A stretch of 64,000 nt of DNA from Marinobacter sp. Arc7-DN-1 (lineage in GTDB: Bacteria > Pseudomonadota > Gammaproteobacteria > Pseudomonadales > Oleiphilaceae): NCBI RefSeq assembly GCF_003441595.1, contig NZ_CP031848.1, positions 1,612,001-1,676,000 on the forward strand, given 5' to 3'. Below the pieces are notes generated by a model. The model worked only from the letters and a program-made list of their open reading frames with translations. It was not told the origin of the DNA and did not search any database. Position numbers and translations under genes: made by a program. Position 1 is the stretch's first letter, and the number at the start of each line of letters is the position of its first letter. Shown piece by piece: positions 15,290 to 25,419 of the stretch.

Positions 15290-15833
15290 GGCTGTGCCCG
15301 TGGTCGTGATCGTGTGAATGACTGTGGCTGTTGCCGTGACTGTGACCATGAGAATGCCCGGCCTGGGAATAGGCACCGGGTTCCGGATCAAACGGGGCGG
15401 TGTGGTGCACCACGGTGGCGCCCAGGCGTTCGGCCAGCTCTTCCAGCACGTGATCCGGCGGGAAGCGCACCCAACTACCAAGCTCGTCTTCGCCGATGGC
15501 ACCGCCGGAGCCAATCTGGAGGGAAACGTGGCGGTTGCCCAGGTGGTAACACAGGCGGGCCAGCGGCTGGCCGGATTCGATGCGGGCGGTCACTACCTGC
15601 TCTGCGGCGGCGCGGATGCGCACGATCTCGCCGGTTCGGGCCTGCAGCAGGTCGCCGTCCCGCAATACCGGGCCGCGATCCAGGAACAGGCCCACGTCCA
15701 CGTTGGTTTCGGTGGTGGCCCGAAGCCGGCCGCGAATGCGCAGCTCGTAGGGCAGGATCAGGTTGTCCAGGATTTCGCTGGTGTCGATCCCGGTGGATTT
15801 CACGTCGCCGATGCGTTCAATCAGTTCCAACAT
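15255..15833 (-). CDS. ureE: urease accessory nickel chaperone UreE
   Basis: UreE delivers nickel to the UreDFG-urease complex. The ATG at 15833 follows an AGAGGA site; the product has 192 residues. The N-terminal peptide-binding domain is followed by a metal-binding domain with CYHLGNRHVSLQI. The C-terminal ~35 residues are nearly pure histidine-rich repeats (HSHGHSHGNSHSHSHDHDHG and more), able to bind several Ni(II) ions. The tail overlaps the ureF start. It lies 22 bp downstream of ureC. Confidence 0.95.
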   Translation of the reverse strand: MLELIERIGDVKSTGIDTSEILDNLILPYELRIRGRLRATTETNVDVGLFLDRGPVLRDGDLLQARTGEIVRIRAAAEQVVTARIESGQPLARLCYHLGNRHVSLQIGSGGAIGEDELGSWVRFPPDHVLEELAERLGATVVHHTAPFDPEPGAYSQAGHSHGHSHGNSHSHSHDHDHGHSHGHSHSKKHTH

Positions 15834-15855
15834 AAAATGTCCTCTTTTCCCTGGC

Positions 15856-17559
<1,704 letters not shown>

Positions 17560-17587
17560 CTTGTCCCTCGTTTTAACTTGGGTGCCT

Positions 17588-17701
17588 GGGCCAGTCGGGC
17601 AATCCCTTCCGGGAAACGCTCCTGGCGGCACATCCATGTGGCGCTTGGGCTCCGCCATCCATGGCTCCGCACATTCCCGGAAGGGATTACCCGACCGGCC
17701 C
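17588..17701. repeat. variable-arm long hairpin H1 (ureB-ureC gap)
   Basis: Two 28-bp arms (17588-17615 and 17674-17701) are inverted copies with two mismatches, enclosing a 58-bp core. The core holds two mini-hairpins, CACATCCATGTG and GCCATCCATGGC, each centred on ATCCATG. The arm sequence is not shared with the other six elements of the window. It sits inside the urease operon. Confidence 0.85.
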
Positions 17702-17707
17702 TGCTGA

Positions 17708-18025
17708 TCATTTCGTGGAGTCGAGATTTCCCATGACTTCGGCTCGGAAACCGTAGATTTCTCGGCTACCCGCAAACGGGATTAACGTCACTTCCCGGCT
17801 TTGGCCGGGTTCGAAGCGGATCGCGGTGCCGGCGGCTACGTCTAATCGGTACCCCCTCGCCTTGGCTCGGTCGAAATCCAGCGCCGGGTTGGCTTCGGCG
17901 AAGTGGTAGTGGGAGCCGATCTGGACCGGGCGGTCGCCGGTGTTGGCCACTTCGATGGTGATGCGTTCGCGGCCTTCGCAGAGTTCGATGTCGCCGTCTT
18001 TGAGCTGGTATTCACCGGGGATCAT
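17708..18025 (-). CDS. ureB: urease subunit beta
   Basis: A structural subunit of the (alpha beta gamma)3 urease. The ATG at 18025 is preceded by AAGGAG. The product has 105 residues starting [19 protein letters not shown], with [16 protein letters not shown] in the middle and [12 protein letters not shown] near the end, all family signatures. It lies 10 bp after ureA. Subunits are separate genes, as in most proteobacteria. Confidence 0.96.
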   Translation of the reverse strand: MIPGEYQLKDGDIELCEGRERITIEVANTGDRPVQIGSHYHFAEANPALDFDRAKARGYRLDVAAGTAIRFEPGQSREVTLIPFAGSREIYGFRAEVMGNLDSTK

Positions 18026-18035
18026 GGCGCGCTCC

Positions 18036-18338
18036 TTACACGATGGGGTTGTGAACGGTGACGAGTTTCGTTCCATCTGGGAACGTAGCTTCCACTTGCA
18101 CTTCGTCGACCATTTCGGCGATGCCGTCCATCACGTCGTCACGCGTTAGAATCTCGGTGCCGGCGGTCATGAGTTCGGCTACGGTGCGGCCTTCCCGGGC
18201 GCCTTCCATGATTTCGGCGCTGATCAGGGCCACGGCTTCGGGGTAGTTGAGTTTCAGGCCCTTGGCTTTGCGGCGTTCGGCCAGCAGTGCTGCGGTGAAC
18301 AGCAGCAGTTTGTCTTTGTCTCTGGGCGTTAATTCCAT
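18036..18338 (-). CDS. ureA: urease subunit gamma
   Basis: The small urease subunit of 100 residues, starting [20 protein letters not shown] and including [20 protein letters not shown] and [13 protein letters not shown], all highly conserved in UreA. A GGAGA site precedes the start. ureA and ureB are 10 bp apart. The 172-bp space to ureD upstream holds a perfect-armed long hairpin (18391-18498). Confidence 0.97.
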   Translation of the reverse strand: MELTPRDKDKLLLFTAALLAERRKAKGLKLNYPEAVALISAEIMEGAREGRTVAELMTAGTEILTRDDVMDGIAEMVDEVQVEATFPDGTKLVTVHNPIV

Positions 18339-18390
18339 TGTTGTTCTCCGCTTTCTATGGAGTTCATCGGCGCTATCTTGATAATTTCCT

Positions 18391-18498
18391 GAACAGGGCG
18401 GGGCAAACCGTCCGGGGATGTCGAAAACACGGATGTTTTCGTCAAGCGTACACGGACGTATTCACAGCGTGCCCCGGACGGTTTGCCCCGCCCTGTTC
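18391..18498. repeat. variable-arm long hairpin H2 (ureD-ureA gap)
   Basis: Arms 18391-18417 and 18472-18498 are perfect 27-bp inverted copies around a 54-bp core. The core has AAAACACGGATGTTTT and the segment AGCGTACACGGACGTATTCA, the latter shared (reverse complement) with element H5 at 51.9 kb and nearly with H4 at 37.0 kb. The arms are unique to this copy. Located between co-directional ureD and ureA. Confidence 0.9.
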
Positions 18499-18510
18499 CC
18501 GCACAAAAAT

Positions 18511-19407
18511 TCAGGTCAGCCATATCCGGGGCACCACCGCAGATTGACCAGTCAGCATTGGCCGGACCACTTCCCAGGCTTGCTGACAAATGCCCCAGGC
18601 TTCGTTTCTTTCGTTTCCCAGATACCGCAGCAACACCACTCCCCGTCGCTTGGTCACGGCCCAGTTTTTTGATTCGGATAATTGCTCGCGTATTGCCTCG
18701 ATGGCACCGGCTTCGTCGTCCAGGCCAACTATCCAGAGGGTGGCCTGCACCGTGGCGCCACCCTGGCCCCAGTGGCCTTTGAATCTGGGGTGGTTCGGGT
18801 CCATGGGCTGGCGTTCCAGCCACAGGGGGCGGCCATCCATCAGCAGGCGGAATTTCTGCTCCAGGTGGCCGGAGATGAACGGCAGTTTGCTGGCCGGGCG
18901 GCCGAGGGCGAGGATTTCCCAGCCGATGCATTTAGCGCCGGCTGCCAGTTCGATGGTGGTGCTCTGTTCACCCCGGGAGCCGTCGAAGGCCAGGGTTTCC
19001 TGGGGCAGGTACTCGAGGGTTCCGCCCTTCTCCACTTTCAGACTGGTGTGCTGGGCCCAGGCGACGCCGTGGCTGTCGGCCTTGTAGAGTTTGGCGGCGG
19101 CCGGGGTGGTGAGCAGGGTGTGAGCGCCCTCGCCGACCCGGGCTTCTATGCTCAGGGCATCGCCGCTGACCAGTCCGCCCGGTGGGTGCAGCAGGTACAC
19201 GTGGCAGCAGCCGTTGCGGCCTTCCGGGTAGAACGGACGTTGGACTCTCAGCGGGCCGTTATGACGCACGTGGGTCATGCGGGTGGCGGTGGTGTCGCCA
19301 TCCGGGCGGGCGTCGAAGCCCAGCGAGATGGACGCCGCCCAGCGCCGACCTTCGTCGAAGCGGTGGCCGGAGTCGTTCGCGGCTTCGATTTGCTGAAAGA
19401 CCGTCAT
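18511..19407 (-). CDS. ureD: urease accessory protein UreD
   Basis: UreD (UreH) is the scaffold that docks UreF and UreG on apo-urease. The 298-residue protein contains the family landmarks LHPPGGLVSGDALSIE, TTPAAAKLYK near residue 100, PQETLAFDG and the C-terminal VVRPMLTGQSAVVPRIWLT. Its ATG overlaps the urtE stop (ATGA), so urea transport and urease assembly genes are translationally coupled. This is the junction of the urt and ure parts of the locus. Confidence 0.93.
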   Translation of the reverse strand: MTVFQQIEAANDSGHRFDEGRRWAASISLGFDARPDGDTTATRMTHVRHNGPLRVQRPFYPEGRNGCCHVYLLHPPGGLVSGDALSIEARVGEGAHTLLTTPAAAKLYKADSHGVAWAQHTSLKVEKGGTLEYLPQETLAFDGSRGEQSTTIELAAGAKCIGWEILALGRPASKLPFISGHLEQKFRLLMDGRPLWLERQPMDPNHPRFKGHWGQGGATVQATLWIVGLDDEAGAIEAIREQLSESKNWAVTKRRGVVLLRYLGNERNEAWGICQQAWEVVRPMLTGQSAVVPRIWLT

Positions 19408-20102
19408 ACCGTCAGGTGCTTCTTGATGAGTTCATCGGTCAGGCCGGCAATCTCGTCTTCCGCCACCCGGCGGCCGCGATCGAGGATGGCAAAGCGGTCG
19501 GCGTATTTGCGGGCGAACGGAAGCTTCTGTTCCACCAGCAGCACGGTCAGGCCGTCTTCCTTGATGAGCTTGCGGATAACCTCGCCGATCTGGGCCACGA
19601 TGTTGGGCTGGATGCCTTCGCCCGGTTCGTCCAGGATCAACAGGCGCGGCTCGATCACCAGGGCACGGCCAATGGCCAGTTGCTGTTGCTGGCCGCCGGA
19701 GAGGTCGCCGCCGCGGCGGTTGCTCATTTCTTTCAGTACGGGGAAAAGCTCGTACACCCGCTCGGGGATTTTCTTGCTGCCATCCTTGCGCACGGCCAGG
19801 CCGGTGCGGAGGTTTTCTTCCACGGTCAGCAGCGGGAAGATTTGGCGGCCCTGGGGCACGTAGCCGATGCCAAGGCGAGAACGGTCTTCGACTTTCTTTT
19901 TGGTGAGTTCCACGTCGCCAGCAAATTCAATGCGGCCGCTCTTGGTGGTTTCCTCCCCCATGATGCATTTCATCAGCGTGGTCTTGCCCACGCCGTTGCG
20001 GCCCATCACGCAGGTGCACTGGCCCTGGGGCACGTCCAGATCCAGATCCCAGAGGGTATGGCTCTCGCCGTAGTACTGGTTCAGCTTTTCGATCTTGAGC
20101 AT
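19404..20102 (-). CDS. urtE: urea ABC transporter ATP-binding protein UrtE
   Basis: One of two ATPases of the high-affinity urea ABC importer. The 232-residue product starts MLKIEKLNQYYGES. It has Walker A GRNGVGKTT, the signature LSGGQQQQLAIG and Walker B RLLILDEP with the GEGIQPNIVAQIGEVI segment characteristic of UrtE. The start overlaps the urtD stop by one base (TAATG) and its stop overlaps ureD (ATGA). A decayed homologue lies at 12.8-13.2 kb. Confidence 0.96.
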   Translation of the reverse strand: MLKIEKLNQYYGESHTLWDLDLDVPQGQCTCVMGRNGVGKTTLMKCIMGEETTKSGRIEFAGDVELTKKKVEDRSRLGIGYVPQGRQIFPLLTVEENLRTGLAVRKDGSKKIPERVYELFPVLKEMSNRRGGDLSGGQQQQLAIGRALVIEPRLLILDEPGEGIQPNIVAQIGEVIRKLIKEDGLTVLLVEQKLPFARKYADRFAILDRGRRVAEDEIAGLTDELIKKHLTV

Positions 20103-20926
20103 TACGCCTCCTCCCCGAGATACACCTTGACCACTTCCGGGTCGTTGGAGACCTGATCCATGGAACCTTCCGCCAGCACGCTGCCCTGGTGCAGCACGGT
20201 GACCTTGCGGGCGATGGAGCGCACGAAGCCCATGTCGTGCTCCACCACCACAACCGACTGCTTGCCGGCGAGGCTGGTGAGCAGTTCGGCGGTGCGTTCC
20301 ATTTCCTGTTCGGTCATGCCGGCTACGGGTTCGTCCACCAGCAGCAGGCGCGGCTTCTGCATCAGCAGCATGCCGATTTCCAGCCACTGCTTCTGGCCAT
20401 GGGAGAGGATGCCGGCGAGCCTGTCACGCAGCGCCTCCAGGCCGATCATCTCCAGCACTTCGCCGATGCGATCCCGGTATTCGGCTTTCATCACAGCGGT
20501 CAGTGTGGGGAATACCCGCTTGTCCGTCGCCATAGCCAGCTCCAGGTTTTCGAACACGGTGAGGGCTTCAAATACCGTGGGTTTCTGGAACTTGCGGCCG
20601 ATGCCGAGGGAGGCGATGTCCGGCTCGTTCATGGTGAGCAGGTTGTGGCGGCTGCCGAACCACACCGAGCCGGTGTCCGGGCGGGTTTTCCCCGTGATGA
20701 TGTCCATCATGGTGGTCTTGCCCGCGCCATTGGGGCCGATGATGCAGCGCAGCTCGCCGTCGTCGATGGTGAGGTTGAGGTTGTTGATGGCCTTGAAGCC
20801 ATCAAAGCTCACGTTTACGTCTTCCAGGTACAGGATGGGGCCGTGGCGCACGTCCACCGGTGACTTCACCTGGGTGAGGAATTCGAAGACGTGTTCCCGG
20901 TCGGTCAGTTCCTGAATAATGCTCAT
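20102..20926 (-). CDS. urtD: urea ABC transporter ATP-binding protein UrtD
   Basis: The second ATPase of the urea importer, 274 residues. Walker A is GPNGAGKTTM, the signature is LSHGQKQWLEIG (a LivG-type variant) and Walker B is RLLLVDEP. An N-terminal extension of ~25 residues before the ABC core (DREHVFEFLTQVKSPVDVRH) is usual for UrtD. Its ATG overlaps the urtC stop by four bases. All catalytic motifs are intact. Confidence 0.96.
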   Translation of the reverse strand: MSIIQELTDREHVFEFLTQVKSPVDVRHGPILYLEDVNVSFDGFKAINNLNLTIDDGELRCIIGPNGAGKTTMMDIITGKTRPDTGSVWFGSRHNLLTMNEPDIASLGIGRKFQKPTVFEALTVFENLELAMATDKRVFPTLTAVMKAEYRDRIGEVLEMIGLEALRDRLAGILSHGQKQWLEIGMLLMQKPRLLLVDEPVAGMTEQEMERTAELLTSLAGKQSVVVVEHDMGFVRSIARKVTVLHQGSVLAEGSMDQVSNDPEVVKVYLGEEA

Positions 20927-22047
20927 ACCGTGGCCTCCTGCGCGGCGGGGGTGTTGCTGCTGTCATCGGCTTTCTTTTTGCGGAACAGCAAGCCGGCGAT
21001 GCCTTTGGGCAGGAACACGGTGACCAGCACGAACAGACCACCCAGGGCGAATAGCCAGGCATCTGGCATTACGCCGGTGAATACGGTCTTGGCGTAGTTC
21101 ACCAGAATGGCGCCGATCACGGCTCCATAGAGTGTAGCCCGTCCGCCCAAAGCCACCCACACCACAATCTCGATGGAGAACAGCGGCGAGAATTCGCTGG
21201 GGTTGATAATACCCACTTGCGGCACGTACAGCGCACCGGCCACGCCCGCCAGCATGGCGGACACCACGAATACGAACAGTTGGACCCGTTCCACCCGGTA
21301 GCCCAGGAAACGTGTGCGGGCTTCGGCATCCCGGCAGGCCACACTCACCCGGCCCAGCTTGCTGGTAACAATACCCCGGCAGATCACGTAGCCAATGGCC
21401 AGGGCGATGCCGGTGGCGATGAACAGCCCGAGGCGGGTGGCGTCCGTGCGCAGGTTGAAGCCGAGAATGTCCTTGAAGTCGGTCAGGCCGTTGTTGCCGC
21501 CAAAGCCCATCTCGTTGCGGAAGAAGGCCAGCATCAGAGCGAAGGTGAGCGCCTGGGTGATGATGGAGAGGTACACCCCGGTTACCCGTGAGCGGAAGGC
21601 CAGGAAGCCGAACACCAGTGCCAGCAGGCCCGGGGCCAGCAGCACCATGAGGAAGGCAAACCAGGCCATGTCGAAACCCTGCCAGAACCAGGGCAGCTCC
21701 TGCCAGTTCAGGAACACCATGAAGTCCGGCAGGATCGGGTCGCCATAGACGCCGCGGTCGCCAATCTGGCGCATCAGGTACATGCCCATGGCGTAGCCAC
21801 CGAGGGCAAAGAAGGCGCCGTGGCCCAGGCTGAGGATACCGAGGTAACCCCACACCAGGTCCACCGCCACCGCCAGCAGGGCGTAGCACAGGTATTTGCC
21901 CAGCAGCGTCACCGTGTAGGCGCTCACGTGCAGGGCGCTGTCCTGGGGCATGAACAGGTGGAGGAGGGTCACTAACACCAGGGCCGCAAACAGCACCCCA
22001 AGAAACACTTGCGTGGATCGCTCTCGTAGAGGTCTAGTCAGCCACAT
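20923..22047 (-). CDS. urtC: urea ABC transporter permease UrtC
   Basis: A LivM-type permease of 374 residues with about ten membrane helices. Family segments are VDLVWGYLGILSLGHGAFFALGG (in shorter blocks), FMVFLNWQELPWFW and GGRATLYGAVIGAILVNYAKT. It pairs with UrtB to form the channel for urea. Three bases separate it from urtB and it overlaps urtD. The C-terminus is cytosolic and lysine-rich. Confidence 0.95.
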   Translation of the reverse strand: MWLTRPLRERSTQVFLGVLFAALVLVTLLHLFMPQDSALHVSAYTVTLLGKYLCYALLAVAVDLVWGYLGILSLGHGAFFALGGYAMGMYLMRQIGDRGVYGDPILPDFMVFLNWQELPWFWQGFDMAWFAFLMVLLAPGLLALVFGFLAFRSRVTGVYLSIITQALTFALMLAFFRNEMGFGGNNGLTDFKDILGFNLRTDATRLGLFIATGIALAIGYVICRGIVTSKLGRVSVACRDAEARTRFLGYRVERVQLFVFVVSAMLAGVAGALYVPQVGIINPSEFSPLFSIEIVVWVALGGRATLYGAVIGAILVNYAKTVFTGVMPDAWLFALGGLFVLVTVFLPKGIAGLLFRKKKADDSSNTPAAQEATV

Positions 22048-22050
22048 ACC

Positions 22051-23658
22051 TTAGCCTTCTGCTGCACGGCCCTTTTGCGGGAACAGTCCGCGGGGGCGTT
22101 TCTGGATAAACAGGATGATGAACACCAGCACAATGATCTTGGCGAGTACGGCACCGGCCCAGGGTTCAAGCAACTGGTTGATGGTGCCCAGGGAGAGCCC
22201 GGCAATGAGCGTGCCCCAGAGGTTACCGACGCCGCCGAACACCACGACCATGAAGGAATCGATGATGTAGTTCTGGCCCAGGTTCGGGCCCACGTTGGTG
22301 AGCTGGGACAGCGCCACCCCGGCCAGGCCGGCAACGCCGGAGCCCAGGGCAAAGGTCATGATGTCTACCCGGGTGGCCCGGATGCCCATGGAGCGGGCCA
22401 TGGCGCGGTTCTGGGTAACGGCGCGCACTTCCAGGCCCAGGCGGGTCTTGCGCATGATCAGCATCAGTGCCGCGAAGACAATCAGCGCAAACGCCAGTAC
22501 GTACAGGCGGTTGAGGGTCAGCGAGAGTGCATCGTTGATCACCAGGGAACCGCTCATCCAGTCCGGAGTGACCACGGTGCGGTTCTGGGGGGAGATCACG
22601 GTGCGCACCAGCTGCTGCAGGATCAGGCTGATGCCGAAGGTGGCCAGCAGGGTTTCCAGGGGGCGCCCCTTCAGGTACTGGATGACGCTGCGCTCGATGA
22701 TGATGCCGGCGGTGGCAGCCACCACGAAGCCGGCGGGAATCGAGAGGATCAGTGCCAGGCCGGGCTGGCCGGGAAAGAGTTGCTGCATGCCCCAGGTGGT
22801 GTAGGCACCCAGCATGATCAGTTCACCGTGGGCCATGTTGATCACGCCCATCACGCCGAAGGTGATGGCCAGGCCGATGGCGGCCAGAACCAGAACCGAG
22901 CCGAGGGACAGGCCGAAATACAGGGTCTCGGCGGCGCGGTTCAGTTTGAGTTTCTGTTCGATGCTGTCCAGTGCTTTGGTGGCCCTGGCAGCCAGCGCCT
23001 CGTTATCACTGCGGACGGCTTCGTTCAGGGCTGCGCGAGCGCGCGGGTGCAGGCTGCCGGCAAGCACTTCCACGGCCTCCAGATTGCCCTCGCCCACCCG
23101 GTAGATGGCCACGGCTTCTTCAATTCGGTTGCGTACGCTGGCGTTCTCTTCCAGCTCCAGCCGCGCTTCCAGGGGCTCGACCAGTGAGGCATCCACTTTG
23201 CCCATCATCTCCTGTGCGGAGGCTTCACGCACGTCCGGGTCCGGGGCATTCAGGTCCAGCATGGCGAGTATGCCTTCAAGCTGGCCCCGAATTCGGTTGT
23301 TGATAGCGACTCTGTCCAGCTCACGGCGGGACATTTCGCCCATGTTCTCTCCGGTCAGCGGGTTGGCGATTTCCCAGTCCCGGCCCCGGTTGTTCAATAC
23401 CAGTACCACCTCGCCTGTGTCTTTTACCCGGCTCAGGCGGTTGTTTCCGTAGGCTTCGAGCCAGCCCCTGGCTCTTTCGTCACCGCTGCTGACGATGGCG
23501 TTAACCGCCTCTTCCACCTTGCTGGCTGGCACCTCGGCAAGGTTGATTAGCAGGTCTCTGCCGGGGTCGTTATCCTGTGCCGCTGCGGGCAGCGACAACG
23601 GGGTGATAACGGCAACCAGGGCAAAAAGCAGCAATGTGAGCGATCGGAAGATGCCCAT
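22051..23658 (-). CDS. urtB: urea ABC transporter permease UrtB
   Basis: A LivH-type permease. The 535 residues comprise a signal-like helix (to PAAAQDN), a ~220-residue charged periplasmic region with HEAT-like repeats, and then the membrane core beginning LYFGLSLGSVLVLAAIGLA. The long N-terminal region is usual for UrtB, so it is not a fusion artefact. Motifs include GVMGVINMAHGELIMLGAYT and FGGVGNLWGT. An AGGA site precedes the ATG by 8 nt. Confidence 0.94.
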   Translation of the reverse strand: MGIFRSLTLLLFALVAVITPLSLPAAAQDNDPGRDLLINLAEVPASKVEEAVNAIVSSGDERARGWLEAYGNNRLSRVKDTGEVVLVLNNRGRDWEIANPLTGENMGEMSRRELDRVAINNRIRGQLEGILAMLDLNAPDPDVREASAQEMMGKVDASLVEPLEARLELEENASVRNRIEEAVAIYRVGEGNLEAVEVLAGSLHPRARAALNEAVRSDNEALAARATKALDSIEQKLKLNRAAETLYFGLSLGSVLVLAAIGLAITFGVMGVINMAHGELIMLGAYTTWGMQQLFPGQPGLALILSIPAGFVVAATAGIIIERSVIQYLKGRPLETLLATFGISLILQQLVRTVISPQNRTVVTPDWMSGSLVINDALSLTLNRLYVLAFALIVFAALMLIMRKTRLGLEVRAVTQNRAMARSMGIRATRVDIMTFALGSGVAGLAGVALSQLTNVGPNLGQNYIIDSFMVVVFGGVGNLWGTLIAGLSLGTINQLLEPWAGAVLAKIIVLVFIILFIQKRPRGLFPQKGRAAEG

Positions 23659-23699
23659 GAGTGTGTCCTGTCTGTTGAAAGCGAGTTGCGGGCCAACAA

Positions 23700-23724
23700 C
23701 CGGGGGGCAGCTTAGTCACCCCCG
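23700..23724 (-). promoter_or_regulatory. hairpin between urtA and urtB
   Basis: The minus-strand transcript can fold CGGGGG with CCCCCG around an 11-nt loop, about 30 bp past the urtA stop, without a U-run. Such hairpins after a binding-protein gene often stabilise its mRNA or partly end transcription, raising UrtA over the membrane subunits. The role is inferred. Confidence 0.45.
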
Positions 23725-23753
23725 ATTGCCCCTGGTGCCATACCGGTTCTGCC

Positions 23754-25061
23754 TTACTCGGCTTCAGCCGCCATTTCGCCGGCAGACGCGCCACAAGTGC
23801 CGGTTGCGGTGTTGAAGGTTCCGCAGAACATCGGCTTGCGCCAGTCGGCGATCAGGTCCCGTGAACCCGGCAGGTAGTCAGACCAGGCATCGCCGGCCAC
23901 GGTAGACGGGGTTTCCCAGACCACGGAGAACTGGCCGTTGTCCTGGATCTCGCCAATCAGCACCGGCTTGGTGATGTGGTGGTTGGGCATCATGGCGGCG
24001 TAACCGCCGGTGAGGTTGGGCACGGTCACGCCGATGATGGCGTCTTTCACCGCGTCCACGTCGGTGGTGCCGGCTTTCTTGACCGCTTCGATGTACATAT
24101 TGAAGCCGATGTAGTGGGCTTCCATCGGGTCGTTGGTAACGGCATTTTCCTTGCCGGTGTATTCCACCCAGGCGTCGATAAAGTCGTAGTTGGCGTCGCT
24201 GTCCACGCTCATGAAATAGTTCCAGGCGGCCAGGTGGCCCACCAGCGGCGCGGTGTCGATACCGGAAAGCTCCTGCTCACCCACGGAGAAGGCGACTACC
24301 GGGATGTCGGAGGCAGAGATGCCCTGGTTGCCCAGCTCACGGTAGAAGGGCACGTTGGCGTCGCCGTTGATGGTGGAAACCACGGCGGTCTTCTTGCCGG
24401 CGGAACCGAAGCGTTTGATGTCAGACACAATGTTCTGCCAGTCGGAGTGACCGAAGGGCGTGTAGTTGATCATGATGTCTTCCTTGGCCACCCCCATATC
24501 CATCAGGTAGGTTTCAAGGATCTTGTTGGTGGTACGCGGGTAGACGTAATCGGTGCCCGCCAGTACCCAGCGCTCCACGCCGATTTCGTTCATCAGGTAG
24601 TTCACCGCAGGAATCGCCTGCTGGTTGGGCGCAGCGCCGGTGTAGAAGACGTTTTCGGAGGATTCCTCTCCCTCATACTGAACCGGGTAGAACAGAAGGC
24701 CGTTCAGCTCTTCCACCACCGGCAGTACGGATTTACGGGACACCGAGGTCCAGTTACCGAAGATCACATCGACTTTTTCCTGGGCCAGCAGTTCGCGGGC
24801 TTTTTCAGCGAACAGCGGCCAGTTGGAGGCAGGGTCCACCACAACGGCTTCGAGCTGGCGACCAAGCACACCGCCCTTGGCGTTCTGTTGCTCGATCAGC
24901 ATTTCAACGGTGTCTTTCAGAACGGTTTCACTGATCGCCATGGTGCCGGAGAGCGAGTGCAGAATGCCCACCTTGATGGGATCGTCCGCCGCCACGGAAT
25001 TAAAGGAAATGGAAAGTGCGAGTGCGGAGAGGCCCAGTTTCACGTGTTTTTTGAGGCTCAT
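23754..25061 (-). CDS. urtA: urea ABC transporter substrate-binding protein UrtA
   Basis: The periplasmic urea receptor. The ATG at 25061 follows AAGGA and gives a signal peptide MSLKKHVKLGLSALALSISF with cleavage near SVAADD. The mature part begins DPIKVGILHSLSGTMAISET, characteristic of UrtA/FmdD proteins, and includes KVDVIFGNWTSVSRK and LFYPVQYEGEESS. Length is 435 residues. First gene of the minus-strand urtABCDE-ure-hupE run; the divergent space upstream holds two GTATAC palindromes. Confidence 0.96.
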   Translation of the reverse strand: MSLKKHVKLGLSALALSISFNSVAADDPIKVGILHSLSGTMAISETVLKDTVEMLIEQQNAKGGVLGRQLEAVVVDPASNWPLFAEKARELLAQEKVDVIFGNWTSVSRKSVLPVVEELNGLLFYPVQYEGEESSENVFYTGAAPNQQAIPAVNYLMNEIGVERWVLAGTDYVYPRTTNKILETYLMDMGVAKEDIMINYTPFGHSDWQNIVSDIKRFGSAGKKTAVVSTINGDANVPFYRELGNQGISASDIPVVAFSVGEQELSGIDTAPLVGHLAAWNYFMSVDSDANYDFIDAWVEYTGKENAVTNDPMEAHYIGFNMYIEAVKKAGTTDVDAVKDAIIGVTVPNLTGGYAAMMPNHHITKPVLIGEIQDNGQFSVVWETPSTVAGDAWSDYLPGSRDLIADWRKPMFCGTFNTATGTCGASAGEMAAEAE

Positions 25062-25184
25062 GTTGTGCGTCCTTTTCTTTAGTTGGGTCTTGAGTTCGAG
25101 GGTGCAGTTCGCCTTGAAACGCACCACGGCCTTTGCATCTGCTGTTCCACATTCCCTGCGTATCCATCTAAAACAATCAGTTAT

Positions 25185-25196
25185 CTAGTATACAAG
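25185..25196. promoter_or_regulatory. putative GntR operator near urtA
   Basis: CTAGTATACAAG, an imperfect palindrome with a GTATAC centre, lies 124 bp upstream of urtA. It shares C--GTATACAAG with the site at 25383. GTATAC centres occur in operators of FCD-type GntR regulators, and one such regulator gene lies at 29990. The link is inferred. Confidence 0.5.
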
Positions 25197-25382
25197 TCGC
25201 AATAGCGCCGCCAGGTATTCTTCGGCCACCCTCCAAACCCTGTTTTCCAGTTCAGTTTTGGTGCGCCCGCACCGCCGTTGGGCGGGCATGGGTTGAGCTC
25301 TTTCCAGCCAATAAATACTAACCATCTGTTTTTATTGGATTATCAAGAAATTCCCGCAAATGGCACAGGCATTGCCATTCCA

Positions 25383-25394
25383 CATGTATACAAG
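25383..25394. promoter_or_regulatory. putative GntR operator near the allophanate hydrolase gene
   Basis: CATGTATACAAG lies 26-37 bp upstream of the ATG at 25420. It is the second copy of the C--GTATACAAG palindrome in the divergent urtA/allophanate hydrolase space, placed where a repressor could block the start of that transcript. The remaining 358 bp of the space show no gene. Confidence 0.5.
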
Positions 25395-25419
25395 TTGATA
25401 ACGCACATGAGGACGACCA

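Noticed and set aside
15290..15514. N-terminal extension of UreF
   Set aside because: The extra residues lie antiphase within the His-rich end of ureE and do not resemble UreF.
22075..23187. Plus-strand open frame opposite urtB
   Set aside because: Shadow frame of a conserved permease gene, with no recognisable domain.
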